DNA of 64,000 nucleotides from Forficula auricularia (GCA_024734495.1 JALMQS010000187.1:12605952-12669951), one strand, 5' to 3'; shown: positions 53,448-64,000, numbered from the stretch's first letter. Notes: generated from the letters alone by a model not told the origin. Numbers and translations are program-made.

Positions 53448-54914
53448 GTAAGATCCAATTCGGTGGGTTGTTCAGTAAGACAGTAACGGTGCCGTATCTA
53501 CTCCCATTTGGCGGCCTCTTCGTTCCATTTAATATAACCGAGGATTCTTGGGTTAATCAATGCACTCGAATTCTTCTTTCTCTTCTTTTTGTTGTTGTTG
53601 TTGTTGGGTTGTATGTATATCGAGAGAGAGAAGAGAAGAGCCACGCCCAGGTCAACCTATTTCTTAGATCCCTGGTTGCTTGGTTGTTCTGACTTGGTCT
53701 GGCTCACCGAATGACAACTCCACTCGGCCTACTAAACAACAAACAACACCATGGATCTTATATGCACACACATATATACATAGAGAGAGAGAACGATCTC
53801 TTTTTTGCGGAAGTGCGACTTAGTCCAGTTTACATGTTAAAAGTTCACTATAACCAATATCATCCGATCCTATATGTTCGGATTTATCAAATAAGCACTG
53901 TTTGACAAAAATTAAACAAACATTTTTATCCGTAAACATAACAATGGATTGTAGTAGAGTTTTGTTGCCGATAGTAGTAAGTTAGTAGTATTTTTTAAGA
54001 ATTATTTATCTATCTAGAAACAAATTTCCCTCGTTTCACAATATTCATGATATCAATTTTGGAAATTACTTGTAAGTATGTAAGCATTTTTTTTTTAAAT
54101 AAAATTCACGAAAAGTGTAAAAATATTGATAAATTTAATGTGGTTTTTATTAATTCAAATAAAACAAAAATTTCATCAGAAAATCTAACAATTAAACCTT
54201 GTAGAAGGTATTTTTACATTGATTCTCATATTGACATTCTCCAATTTTTTACATAAATTCAGTTTTGAGATTTTTTTTGTTAAAACGCCGAAAAAGACCA
54301 TTTTGACAAATTTTTGAGTCTCCAATAGATATCAAATAGCAATATTTGAAATCTAAGTATTTTGTTCCAAAACAGCTTCCTCTTTGATTTTCAATTCACT
54401 GCTTGCTTTTATCTTGATTATAAAATCCGATTTAAAGCTAAAAACTAAAAGTACTATATTTTACCATAAATGATAATAACATATAGTCTTGGTTTTTTAG
54501 TTATATAAATTAAGTTATAATAGAGCATAAAAACAAGCAGTAATTTGAAAATCAAAGAGGAAACTTATTTTTATTATTGGAAAAAATAATTTAACTTCGA
54601 ATATCTAGGGTGTCTCAAGAATTGACCTTTTTGGTGTTTAGATCAAAAACATCTCAAAACCCAAAACTGTGTTGTAAAAAATACAAAAACACCATGAGAA
54701 CCAACGTATAGAATTCTACTAGGTTTCATTGTTAGGTTTACAAAAGTTTTAAAAAAATTTTAAGCATTGTAATTAAGAAATTGAGCGTTTGAGATAGAAA
54801 AATGAGTATTTTGTTGAAGATGTCTCTTTTAGGGTTCCGTACGAACCCTATCTGTCAGACCATTGAATTTTATAAACTAAATAGGTTTAAAACAGATTAC
54901 TATAATGTTTTTTT
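53448..54914. other. Spacer with dispersed repeats
   Basis: 53460-53700 is less AT-rich, with a GTTGTT run near 53590-53604, and may be conserved non-coding DNA. 54270-54580 is an inverted relative of the insert in the mariner (about 21560-21830). 54596-54800 repeats 45282-45475. No gene. Confidence 0.45.
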
Positions 54915-55524
54915 TAATTAAAATTCTTGTGGTAGATGAGGCTTGTAAAACCTTGAAGACTGGTGGATTGTGTTCGTTAAGAAAGAAAAGATACATTCTC
55001 AAGTATTGTCTGATTAGCATACTCTACAGGTATTGACCAAATTTTATAATTGTAACAATAAAAATTAAAAAAAAAAATTTTGATAATTATTCTGTTCATT
55101 GTTGTGAACTTTATATTTTAGCTATCTGGTTTGAGTTTTTATGCTGATCTGAAATAAGAAGTTGTAATGCGAGGTGAATTTGAGTTGACCTCAGCGATTT
55201 AATGTTACTATTAAGAAAAGTCTAGGTGAGTCTTTTTCAATTGTATTGATTTTAATTTATTTAAATGTCTTGTAAGCACAATGAAAATGTAAACAATTGT
55301 GTAATGTGAGGTTGAGTTATGTCCAAAATTGTAATTGAATGTTTGTTTTTTGCCTTTAGACTGAAGATGGCGAGATAATATCCGCCGAAACGTCTCTGAA
55401 TTTTTTCTGAAAATTAAATGTTAAAATATAGAAATAAGAAGTAATTATTTTCTTTCTTAACGAACACAATCCACCAGTCTTCAAGGTTTTACAAGCCTCA
55501 TCTACCACAAGAATTTTAATTAAA
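54915..55524. repeat. ~610-bp element with ~80-bp inverted ends and hammerhead
   Basis: Left arm 54915-54995 (TTCTTGTGGTAGATGAGGCT) and right arm 55448-55524 (AGCCTCATCTACCACAAGAA) are inverted. Between them lies ~450 bp of single-copy sequence with hammerhead motif 11. Unlike the compact foldbacks, this one keeps a long spacer, perhaps a fuller unit of a ribozyme-bearing element. Confidence 0.65.
55355..55400 (+). ncRNA. Hammerhead ribozyme motif 11
   Basis: TTTAGA (55355-55360), CTGAAGA (55361-55367), one extra T, stem II GGCG/CGCC, GAAA (55387-55390), CG giving the two-pair ACGU stem III, U-H as TC, TCTGAA (55395-55400) pairing with TTTAGA (one G-U). All core bases kept; layout matches Penelope-type hammerheads. 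Confidence 0.7.
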
Positions 55525-56047
55525 TAGGTTTAATTTGTTTTAAAATTATTGGATAAAAATGTTTCACCAAGTAACAACACCAAATTCCTTAAAAACTATT
55601 AATTTGTTTTTATTTATACTAGAATGTGAAGTAGATATACGTTTAATTTTTTAAACTTGTTCTCTGAGAGAGTGGGGAGGTAAATTTTTTGTTTTATACT
55701 AGGACAATTTCAACCGAATATTTAGAATTAAAATCATGAAAAAAATCTAGAAATGCTTTCATTATTTTCTTATCAACGACAAATAAGGACATATTTGATA
55801 TCTCAAGTATTTTGGAAAATATAATCGTTTTTCTATCAAAAGTCAGAGGGATCGGCCAAGGCTCAGAGGTAAAATGGACAAAAACAGTCCCGTAAAAATA
55901 TATTTTTTTTTTTTAATATTCATGTCTAATCCTTCGAAATAGGCAAGATAATATCTTTATTAAGGAGAATTTAATTTAATATAAAAAAGTATTTGTGTCG
56001 TTTGATGTTATAGGGGAAAGAGACGGGGTCTACTGAAATTACCTTTA
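55525..56047. other. AT-rich spacer
   Basis: 55550-55606 matches 1365-1415. No gene. Confidence 0.4.
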
Positions 56048-57478
56048 ATTTTTTACTTTATCATACAGGGTATAGTCAAGTATAATTAGTAATCGTGCAT
56101 GAAAAAAATGGCTTTTTTGTTTCTTTTTTTCGAAATATCTCTAAAACGGCTGAAACTATTTTGATTAAAAAAATTGAGCGAAACCATGGCATTTTGGTCT
56201 ACAAAAAAGCTCTAATAAGTGAACATCGAAAAAATTATATTTTTCGAGATAATAATTGTTTTGTCAAAATGTCTGTTAGTCTGTGCGTTATCAAATTTGT
56301 GTGGACGAGCTAGCTCAAAAACTAGTGTGAATATCGAAACCAAATTTCACACGTAGTTTTGTTCCATTAAGATTAAGAGCTGATTAGATTTTGGTGCAGA
56401 TCAATTCAAAATTAAGGGGGGTGGAAGGGGGTTAAAAATTAAAAATCTAGGCTCTCAACCAAATTTTGTATACATAATTAGTGCGACCCTAGAAGTCTAA
56501 AAATTCCAAAACTAACCGCCCCAAATTGATGGAGAGTGGGGGGGGGGTGTAGGGTCAAAGAATGAAAATATAGGCTCTTGTTCCAAACTCAACCAAATTT
56601 TGTATACATAATAAGTGGAACCCCAGAAGTCTAAAAATGCAAAAACTAACCCAATATTGGTGGGGGAGGAGGGTGTAAGGTCAAAAAATGAAAATATAGG
56701 CTCTTGTACCAAACTCAGCCAAATTTTGTATACAAATCACTGGACCACAAGAAGTCTAAAAATTCAAAAACTAACCGCACAAAATGGAGAGGGAGGAGGA
56801 GAGGGAGTCAAAAATTGAAAATCTAGGCCCTTGTACCAAACTCAACCAAATTTTGTATACAAAATCAGTGGACTCCCAGAAGTCTAAAAATGCAAAAACT
56901 AACGGCCCCATGTTGGTGGGGGGAGGGGGGTGTAAGGTCAAAAAATGAAAATATAGGCTCTTGTACCAAACTCAACCAAATTTTGTATACATAATCAGTG
57001 TAGCCCCAGAAGTCTAAAAATGAAAAAAACTAACCGCCCAAAATGGGTGGGGGGTCAAAAATGAAAATATGGACTCTTGTTCCAAACTAAACCAAATTTT
57101 GTATACATAAGTAAGTGGGACCCCAGAAGTCTAAACTAACCGCCCAAAATTGGGAGGGAGGGGGGGTCAAAAATTGAAAATCTAGGCATTTGTACCAAAC
57201 TCAACCAAATTTTGTAAACATAATCAGTGGACCCCCAGAAGTGTAAAAATACAAAAAATAACCGCACAAAAGGGGGGTGTAGGATCAAAAAATGAAAATC
57301 TAGGTCCTTGTACCAAACTCAACCAAATTTTGTAAACATAATCAGTAATCTAAAAATGTAAAAACTAACACCCCCCCTCCCCTACATAATTATAAATAAT
57401 TTTATTAAATATTAAATATAAGTGAGGGGCCAGGTTGTATGGTAAAGTCAAGTGGATGGCCACATCAGAACACGTCAC
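56048..57478 (+). mobile_element. F1 element with expanded internal array
   Basis: F1 5' end (TCATACAGGGTATAGTCAAG), body, then ~8 tandem units of 110-135 bp (about 56440-57400), then the F1 3' end with TGTATGGTAAAGTCAAGTGG and CACATCAGAACACG. Units share AAATTTTGTATACATAAT, AGTCTAAAAATGC and ACTAACCGCC, separated by G-rich joints. It is the most complete F1 copy. Confidence 0.7.
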
Positions 57479-58488
57479 CTTATTTTTTTTGAAAATCAGT
57501 GAGCTTGAATAAATTGCATGTTAAGCACCCATAAGCCCCTCCGATCCCAGGCTATTGCAATTATTCTTTAGAAATATAATAAAAAAAAACTACTACTATA
57601 AAAAGTGTAATTTCCTTTATGTATTATAGAATATGCAAAGGGTGTGTTTTGTTGTTGTGGTTGTTGTTGTTATTGTTATTGTCGTCTGTATGGGGGGGTT
57701 TCAAGTCATAATTCTGTTGAAATGGACTGTTAGTTAATCGGAATGGATGTTTATTTATTAGGAGCTGGCAAACGCTGTTCAACAGTTTAATTGTCAGACA
57801 TTTCTCGTTGGTAACCAGTTTATGATGGTGAGGTGACCTGATCTGGCTGGAGGGAAAAAAATTAACAAAAAAAAGCCTCCCCGGTCACCCACCCACCCAA
57901 CAGGTCATAAAATTTCTCTCTGTGAGATATTTTTATTTATTTATTAATAAATAAAAAAAACACATAGCCAATTTGAATAAATAAATAAAAGAGAGCATAC
58001 ACTCTCACACTGTCTTAAACCTTTTCCAGGCTTAATCATTAAAATCGCAAGATATAGGTACATTAATCAATCATAAACTAGTGAAAACTTCAAGGCAAGG
58101 TTTTTTTAAAACATATTTTCACTAACTACTATAGAAACGGTGCGTTATACGCATAGAGGCAGCACTACTGCCGAAGGAAGCGCTCTCTTGTGTTTATTTA
58201 TTTAAATAAGTTGGGTGAATTAGACCAAATATTCGTTTATAGTATATATCATAGATATAATTTTTGAACTTGACGAAATTAATATGGGATTATCCCTAAC
58301 ATATCCCCTTTCCAATAAAAAAAGAATCATCGAAATCGGTCCATAAATAAAAAAGTTATGCGTGAACATACATAACAAAAAAGGTCCAATACCAATGAAA
58401 TTTATACGGAACCAAATTTACAAAAATTATGCCAAATCCTCACCTGGAAAATCTCTTTCCAACAGAAGAAGGGACTAAAAGAAAATTT
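57479..58488. other. Spacer, no gene seen
   Basis: 57640-57860 has less AT-rich sequence with a GTT run and may be conserved non-coding DNA. 58230-58430 contains ATCATCGAAATCGGTCCATA, a short relative of the interior of the AACCGACTTC elements. Confidence 0.4.
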
Positions 58489-59818
58489 TTAAAAATTCTT
58501 ATTAAACGAGCAAAAATTGTATATATATTTATTTGTTTGTATATTTGTTTGTATCTTAAATCTATTTTGAAAACGGCTCTACTGTTTTTGATGAAACCAA
58601 CTCTATTAACAAGTTTTGAGGATGAGAAAACGATCTGGACCTAGGTCTGGACAAATTTCATATTAATTGATCTTTTCTTAATTAAAGTAATTATTGAGAG
58701 ATGAAAATCTCAATAAAAAAAGTTTGTTTACATTTTTTCAATTATCTTTTTATTTTTAATTGTTTTTTTAATTTTAAAACCCACTAATTAGGTATATGCA
58801 AATATTAATATATATATATATATACATATTAAAATTAAACAATTGATTAAAATAAAAGGAGAGAAGGAGGAGGGAAATACCAATCGACTTGATTGGGGAA
58901 TAATGGAATTGAAATAATTATCGGAAAAGAGGTTTTTTTATCTAATTAGATTTTTCCTCTTATTAAAAACAAGGACTAAATATGAATAAGGACACTCGAT
59001 GGTGGAGAAGCAATCTCCGGAATCGAAGCTAAAATACAAGTGTATACATTAATTAATGTAAAATAATTGGTTTAATAAAATTTATTAAAAAAAAAAAAAA
59101 AAATTAAACAATTGATAATTGATGAACGACCAATCGTCTTGATTGGGGAATAATGGAATTGAAATAATTATCGGAAAAGAGGTTTTTTTATCTAATTAGA
59201 TTTTTCCTCTTATTAAAAACAAGGACTAAAGATGAATAAGGACACTCGATGGTGGAGAAGTAATCTCCGGAATCGAAGCAAAAATACAATGTATACATTA
59301 ATTAATGTAAAATAATTGGTTTAATAAAATTTATAAAAAAAAAAAATTTATAAACAATTTAATTGATTATAAATTCGAATATTAAATCCCACAAAGAGTT
59401 TATAAGAAATATGATGATATAATACAATTTGCCAATTTAATTGATTATTGTAAAACTAGATAAATTGTTATTTAATTAAAAAAAAATTATACGGAATTTA
59501 TTTATACTAGTATACCTTTATATACATAATCTGTGGGCCAATAGAAAATTAGAAATGCAGAAACTGGGGGTGGGGGTGGGTGATGCAGGAGGTGGGGTGC
59601 GGGATTGGTGGAGTGGCGGGTTGGGGTACAGGGGGCATATCGGGGGTCCAGGGGCGTAGCGGGGCTGGTATGGGGATGGGGTCCAGGGGGAGGTGTGCCG
59701 GGGTGGGGTGCAGTGACGGGGTGGTTTTTAACAGAATTTTAAATAAAAATTAATATTAATATATAACTTTTAACTGAAGCAAAAAGTTGCCGAACATCGC
59801 TCGGTGGCTCCAGGTACT
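58489..59818 (+). mobile_element. Helitron-like element with two satellite units
   Basis: 5' end TCTTATTAAACGAGCAAAAA (near 58497), conserved block with GAGGATGAGAAAACGATCTG, a TA microsatellite, two satellite units (about 58880-59100 and 59130-59340), G-rich block (59560-59715), and the 3' end CTTTTAACTGAAGCAAAAAG, TTGCCGAACATCGCTCGGTG and GGCTCCAGGTACT. Same order as 33430-34415 and 46404-48507. Confidence 0.6.
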
Positions 59819-60461
59819 ATTATATAAAGTTTTAAATTTTGTAGGTACGGAACCCAGCTTATTGCGAGTCCGGCTCGCACTTTTCTTTTGCTCTTGGGCG
59901 GCATCGATTCCTTTTCATCTAATTGCTAATTATTAATTGCATCTCGGGTGGTCATTAACGGCTGTCTTCTCGGACCCGGGGTGCGGTTCCCTAAAAGAGT
60001 CACGTCCTGTCTGTCCTTAAAACAATACCCATGGCTAGGTAAGTTCATTAGATTGGGTGTAGAGGGAGGGAGGGGGAGGCCACCCAGGTGGGATCCATCC
60101 ACTACAAATTATCTATCTCTCCATTTGGGACCACAAGAGAGAGAGGATTTTATTTACATACTGAAACATTTAACACATAATTGTAGTAAAGGGGCGACGC
60201 GTTTAACCTTATGATAGAGATTATCAGTTCCTCTTCTCCATCGGCCTAGTCATTTATGATTACGGATGAATAATGCAAGTCTTTAACGAGACGCAACGCC
60301 GATTATCATACAATCTGGGACTAAAAAGGCAATCAATGGACCCCCAAGTCAAACAGAACAATTGAAAGTTAACTCATGTACGTTTTATACCACACTTTCT
60401 ATTAACATTAGTTTCGGATAACACTATTTTCGAGTTACCACTAACAACCCGCTTTTTGCTT
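59819..60461. other. Spacer with GC-richer patch
   Basis: 59870-60330 is less AT-rich and includes GGCTAGGTAAGTTC, a splice-donor-like word, within a short frame (59948-60214). No protein family or acceptor was identified, so it is not called as an exon. Confidence 0.35.
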
Positions 60462-61729
60462 TACCATACAGTGTATGGTCAAGTATTGTAATCATGGATG
60501 AAAAAAGTGGTTTTACATATTTCCTTCTTTTTTCAGAATATCTCAAAAATGGCTGAAACTATTTTGATTAGAAAAATTGAGCAAAACCATGATATTTCGC
60601 TCTACAAAAAAGCTCTAATAAGTGAACATCGAAAAAATTATATTTTAATAATTGTTTTGTCAAAATGTCTGTTAGTCTGTGCGTTATCAAATTTGTGTGG
60701 ACGAGCTAGCTCAAAAACTAGTGTGAATATCGAAACCAAATTTCACACGTAGTTTTGGTCCATTGAGATTAAGAGCTGATTAGATTTTGGTGCATATCGA
60801 CCCAAAATTAAGGGAGGGTGGAGGGGGGTGGTTAAAAATTAAAAATCTAGGCTCTTGTACCAAACTCAACCAAATTTTGTATACATAATTAGTGGGACCC
60901 GAGAAGTCTAAAAATGCAAAAACTAACCGCCCAAAATAGGGTCAAAAAATCAAAATATAGGCCCTTGTACCAAACTCAACCAAATTTTGTATGCATAATT
61001 AGTGGGACCCCAGAGGTCTAAAAATGCAAAACTAACCGCCCAAAATGGAGGGGGGTGGTTAAAAATTAAAAATCTAGGCTCTTGTGCCGACTCAACCAAA
61101 TTTTGTATACATAATTGATGGGACCCGAGAAGTCTAAAAATGCAAAAACTAACCGCCCAAAATAGGGTCAAAAAATCAAAATATAGGCCCTTGTACCAAA
61201 CTCAACCAAATTTTGTATGCATAATTAAGTGGGACCCCAGAGGTCTAAAAATGCAAAACTAACCACCCAAAAATGGAGGGGGTGGTTAAATTAAAAATCT
61301 AGGCTCTTGTACCAAACTCAACTAAATTTTGTATACATAATTAGTGGGACTAGAGAATCTAAAAATGCAAAAAACTAACCGCCCAAAATAGGGTCAAAAA
61401 ATCAAAATAGGCCCTTGTACCAAACTCAACCAAATTTTGTATGCATAATTAATTGGGACCCCAGAGGTCACAAAATGCAAAACTAACCGCCCAAAATGGA
61501 GGGTGGTTAAAAATTAAAAATCTAGGCTCTTGTACAAAAACTCAACTAAATTTTGTATACATAATTAGTGGGACCCGAAGTCTAAAAATGCAAAAATAAC
61601 CGCCCAAAATAGGGTCAAAAAATCAAAATATAGGCCCACGCCTTTCAAACTCAACCAAATTTTGTATACATAATCAGTGGGCCCCCAGAAGTCTAAAAAT
61701 GCAAAAACTAACCTACATGATTATAAATA
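60462..61729 (+). mobile_element. F1 element with dimeric internal array, 3' truncated
   Basis: F1 5' end TTTACCATACAGTGTATGG, body, then ~8 units alternating two types. One has AAAATCTAGGCTCTTGT, GTATACATAATTAGTGG and CCCGAGAAGTC; the other has ATAGGGTCAAAAAATCAAAA, GTATGCATAATTA and CCCCAGAGGTC. Same-type units are ~225 bp apart. The element stops near 61729 without the 3' end. Confidence 0.7.
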
Positions 61730-61863
61730 ATGAAAACGAAAAAGAAAGAAGGAAAACATTTTTTTCTATTTTAATGCTTCTGCTAAGGAAGGTAAAAATT
61801 TCAAACGCTGCTGAGGAGAGAGGTATAGGAAGCATCTTGTTTGTTTCCTTCATTGACCCTTTG

Positions 61864-61905
61864 AAACCTGAAGAAGAAGGGAAGAATCCTCCGAAACGTC
61901 GGTTT
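61864..61905 (+). ncRNA. Hammerhead ribozyme motif 12
   Basis: AAAC (61864-61867), CTGAAGA (61868-61874), one extra A, stem II GAAGGG/TCCTCC (one mismatch), GAAA (61893-61896), CG, U-H as TC, GGTTT (61901-61905) pairing with AAAC if one G is bulged. A good core with imperfect stems. Confidence 0.5.
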
Positions 61906-62395
61906 AAAAGGAAATAGGGAAAGAAAAGAATGACAATCCAATAAATTGCACCTTATTTGCAAATGGGATAATTTTTTCTTTCTTGTTACCACTGCCTTCC
62001 ATTACTTTCAGCTATCAAAAATAATTTCTAGATTTGTAGCTGATAATAAAATAATTTCTAGATTTGTAAACTTAACAGTAAGAATTATTTAAAAAACTGT
62101 AAATTTTCAAAAACAAAAGTGTACTTTAATAGAAAAAGCGCCAAAAAGGAGAAATGACATTCAATCTAAGAGTTACATTGGCAGGCAATTCTTGACCTAA
62201 CTGAAGGGATCAAGGGTTCGAATCCTGCTGGGTGCTAGATTTAATTTTTACTTTTTCAAAAATAATTATAAACAAATATTATATTCTCGACTCTTTTACT
62301 AAATCGGGGATGTTGAACTTGGCCGCACATTAGATCTCATTACTTTTTTTTTGGCAAACGTTTTTTTATTACTTGAACTTGGTCTTTTTTTATTC
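61906..62395. other. Spacer with tRNA-like patch
   Basis: 62165-62240 holds CATTGGCAGGCAATTCTTGA and a perfect B box GGTTCGAATCC within AAGGGTTCGAATCCTGCTGG. The 5' half does not fold as a D arm by eye, so it is probably a tRNA-derived relic. Confidence 0.35.
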
Positions 62396-62879
62396 AAGTG
62401 GGATTTGAGCAGAGTTGATAATAATTCATAAGGAGATATCAATGATAAATATATTAGATACGGAACTCTGGGAATGTGAGTTCGCCTCGAATTTGTTGGG
62501 TTTACCTTTTTTTCAATCCTATGAGAATATAACTTTTTTTTCATGTATAGATGTTGTATTCGCGCGTTAAAGTCTCCAGAGATTGGAAGCCCTCTTTTGT
62601 CTCTTTCTGTCTTTTTTTTTAAACTCGTTCTAAGTGGGATTTAGAGAGAAGTAGAGTTGATAATAATTCATAAGGAGATATCAATGATAAATATATTAGA
62701 TATGGAACTCTCGGAATGTGAGTTTGACTCGAATTTGTTGGGTTTACTTTTCTTCCAATCTTATAAAGAATATAACTTTTTTTTCATGTATAGATGTTGT
62801 ATTCGCGCGTTAAAGTCTCCAGAGATTGGAAGCCCTCTTTTGTCTCTTTCTTGTCTTTTTTTTCTTTTTTTAAACTCGC
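62396..62879 (+). repeat. 242-bp unit duplicated in tandem
   Basis: GTTGATAATAATTCATAAGG starts at 62414 and 62656, a 242-bp period. The units share GGAGATATCAATGATAAATA, TTGGGTTTAC, TTCGCGCGTTAAAGTC and GAGATTGGAAGCCCTC. A partial third copy lies near 63470-63510. Divergence is ~5%, so recent. Frames in the two copies are shared composition, not genes. Confidence 0.8.
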
Positions 62880-63946
62880 ACACTGAATGCCCAGAAGACA
62901 AAGCACACGTTTGTTTAACTGATTCTGACAAGTCATCGCCATCCGACAACTAAAACAAACAACCATTGATCAGCGCGAGATCTCTTCTACACCTTAATAT
63001 AGCACTACATAAAAGTTTTAAATTTATTCTGGAATGATGATAACCAACTTCCCTTTTTTTCCTCCTCCTCCTCCTCCTCAACCTCTGCCGTTTCTAACCT
63101 CTTGACATTTTTTCACCATCAGGTGATAATATATACAGGGTAGGAATTTTCATTTTGGAATCGTACAACGATAAATAAAGGGAAAACAGCAACGGTGGTT
63201 TTTAGAAGACTATCCATAGTGAAATATTAAATAAGTAGAAAATAATGAAAATAATGAATATATATAATTTAGGTATTATTGAGTTTAGTTTCGAAGGATA
63301 TAAGTCTTTTTAATTAGAAATATTATTCTATCTGTTATTTCTCATGGTTTCAAATACCGGATTGAAGGTATGTAAATTAAATAATATATATTTCTGATTA
63401 AAAAGATTGATGATATAGGCTAAACCTTCGAAACTATGCTCGCTAACAAATAAATTATATATTATATATTTATATTGTATTCGCGCGTTAAAGTCTTCAG
63501 AAATCTTTTGTCTCTTTGCATCAAGCAGAGGACAACCTTTGATTTCTCCTTTTAAAAAGCGTTAGCCCTCCGTAAAATATCGAATTAATATTTTAATCAT
63601 TTACTTCTTTCTTTTAAGGATTTCAGAGTAATTGAATTAAAAAATAAATACAGCTATTACATTATCAATTGCGACGTTTCGCTTTATATTATAGTTTCTT
63701 CGGGATTTTGATTTCATTTGTGGAAATATATGAATGCAAGAAAGGACGACTGTCTAATTTATTAGTTATTTTCCGCTAGATCTATAAGGAAAATAAATAA
63801 ACCGCATTATTTCATCATATAACGAAATGATATAAGTACAAAATTAAGAGTCTTTTAGAAGAAATTTTAAAGGCACAATTGATAGTGTACTAGTTGGACT
63901 TTTTTTTGATCTGATTCTTCTGAAATCCTTTCATTTTTTAAAATAA
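62880..63946. other. Spacer with decayed hammerhead relics
   Basis: AGATTGATGATATAGG with TTCGAAACTATGCTC (63400-63450) is a decayed relative of motif 5. GCATCAAGCAGAGGACAACC (63518) matches the outer word of the 51.1-kb foldback. ACGTTTCGC (63673) is a further reverse GAAACGT relic. No gene. Confidence 0.4.
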
Positions 63947-64000
63947 GTACCTGGAGCCACCGAGCGATGCTCAGTAACTATTTGCTTCATTTAAAAGCTA
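63947..64000 (-). mobile_element. Helitron-like 3' end, running off the window
   Basis: On the - strand: TAGCTTTTAAATGAAGCAAA, then ACTGAGCATCGCTCGGTGG and CTCCAGGTACTT. The rest of this reverse copy lies beyond position 64000. Confidence 0.55.

Noticed and set aside
59948..60214. Exon with a GGTAAGT donor
   Set aside because: A donor-like word alone is weak; no acceptor, domain or supported partner exon nearby.
62396..62953. Paired frames of 60-98 residues on both strands
   Set aside because: They lie in a recent 242-bp tandem duplication, are not conserved in frame between the two copies, and have no recognisable motif.

Overview
This window looks like intergenic or intronic DNA of a repeat-rich, AT-rich animal genome, most likely an arthropod and probably an insect. 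The reasons are the mariner, Tc1 and hAT remnants, tRNA-derived SINEs, RTE- and CR1-type LINE pieces, many foldback repeats, and only one plausible host coding segment. Nothing bacterial or organellar was seen. Almost no frame is open for more than about 100 codons. The exceptions are a LINE reverse-transcriptase tail (37063-38043) and a CpG-rich stretch near 41.0-41.8 kb. That stretch could hold the first coding exon of a low-complexity, His/Gln-rich protein.

Layout. 0-9.5 kb: AT-rich spacer with foldback elements, a Tc1-like deletion derivative and a hAT-like MITE. 10.3-12.6 kb: a 223-bp sequence in three tandem copies, the middle one split by two insertions. 14-19 kb: TIR elements, a tRNA-SINE with an 11-bp target duplication, and two copies of a family called F1 here (ends with TTTACCATACA). 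19.3-23.2 kb: a large inverted-repeat element holding a Tc1 MITE and a dead mariner, itself split by further insertions. 25.5-30.0 kb: a 4.5-kb hAT-type element with a perfect 8-bp target duplication, holding a hAT MITE, a Tc1 MITE and an RTE LINE broken by a foldback. 30-36.5 kb: more F1 copies, a Helitron-like element and a SINE. 37.0-38.5 kb: a 5'-truncated CR1-group LINE. 39-44.5 kb: a duplicated segment, the possible host exon, four MITEs of one family, and a 171-bp satellite. 46.4-50.4 kb: two Helitron-like elements in opposite orientation, one with a seven-unit satellite. 52.5-53.4 kb: a hAT with its 8-bp target duplication. 54.9-64 kb: a foldback element, two F1 copies with internal arrays, and a third Helitron-like element.

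The most interesting signal is a set of about twelve hammerhead-ribozyme motifs (CUGANGA, stem II, GAAA, very short stem III, then a strand pairing back as stem I). They sit mostly in foldback repeats and resemble the ribozymes known from Penelope-like retroelements. In three of them the core carries U3 and A8 in place of C3 and G8, a double change that keeps a core base pair. The second theme is satellite birth inside mobile elements: the Helitron-like family carries 1, 1, 2 or 7 copies of a ~250-bp unit, and F1 copies carry one or about eight copies of a ~110-130-bp unit. Two of these arrays show dimeric higher-order structure.

All pairings and target duplications were read by eye. No folding, alignment or database search was possible.
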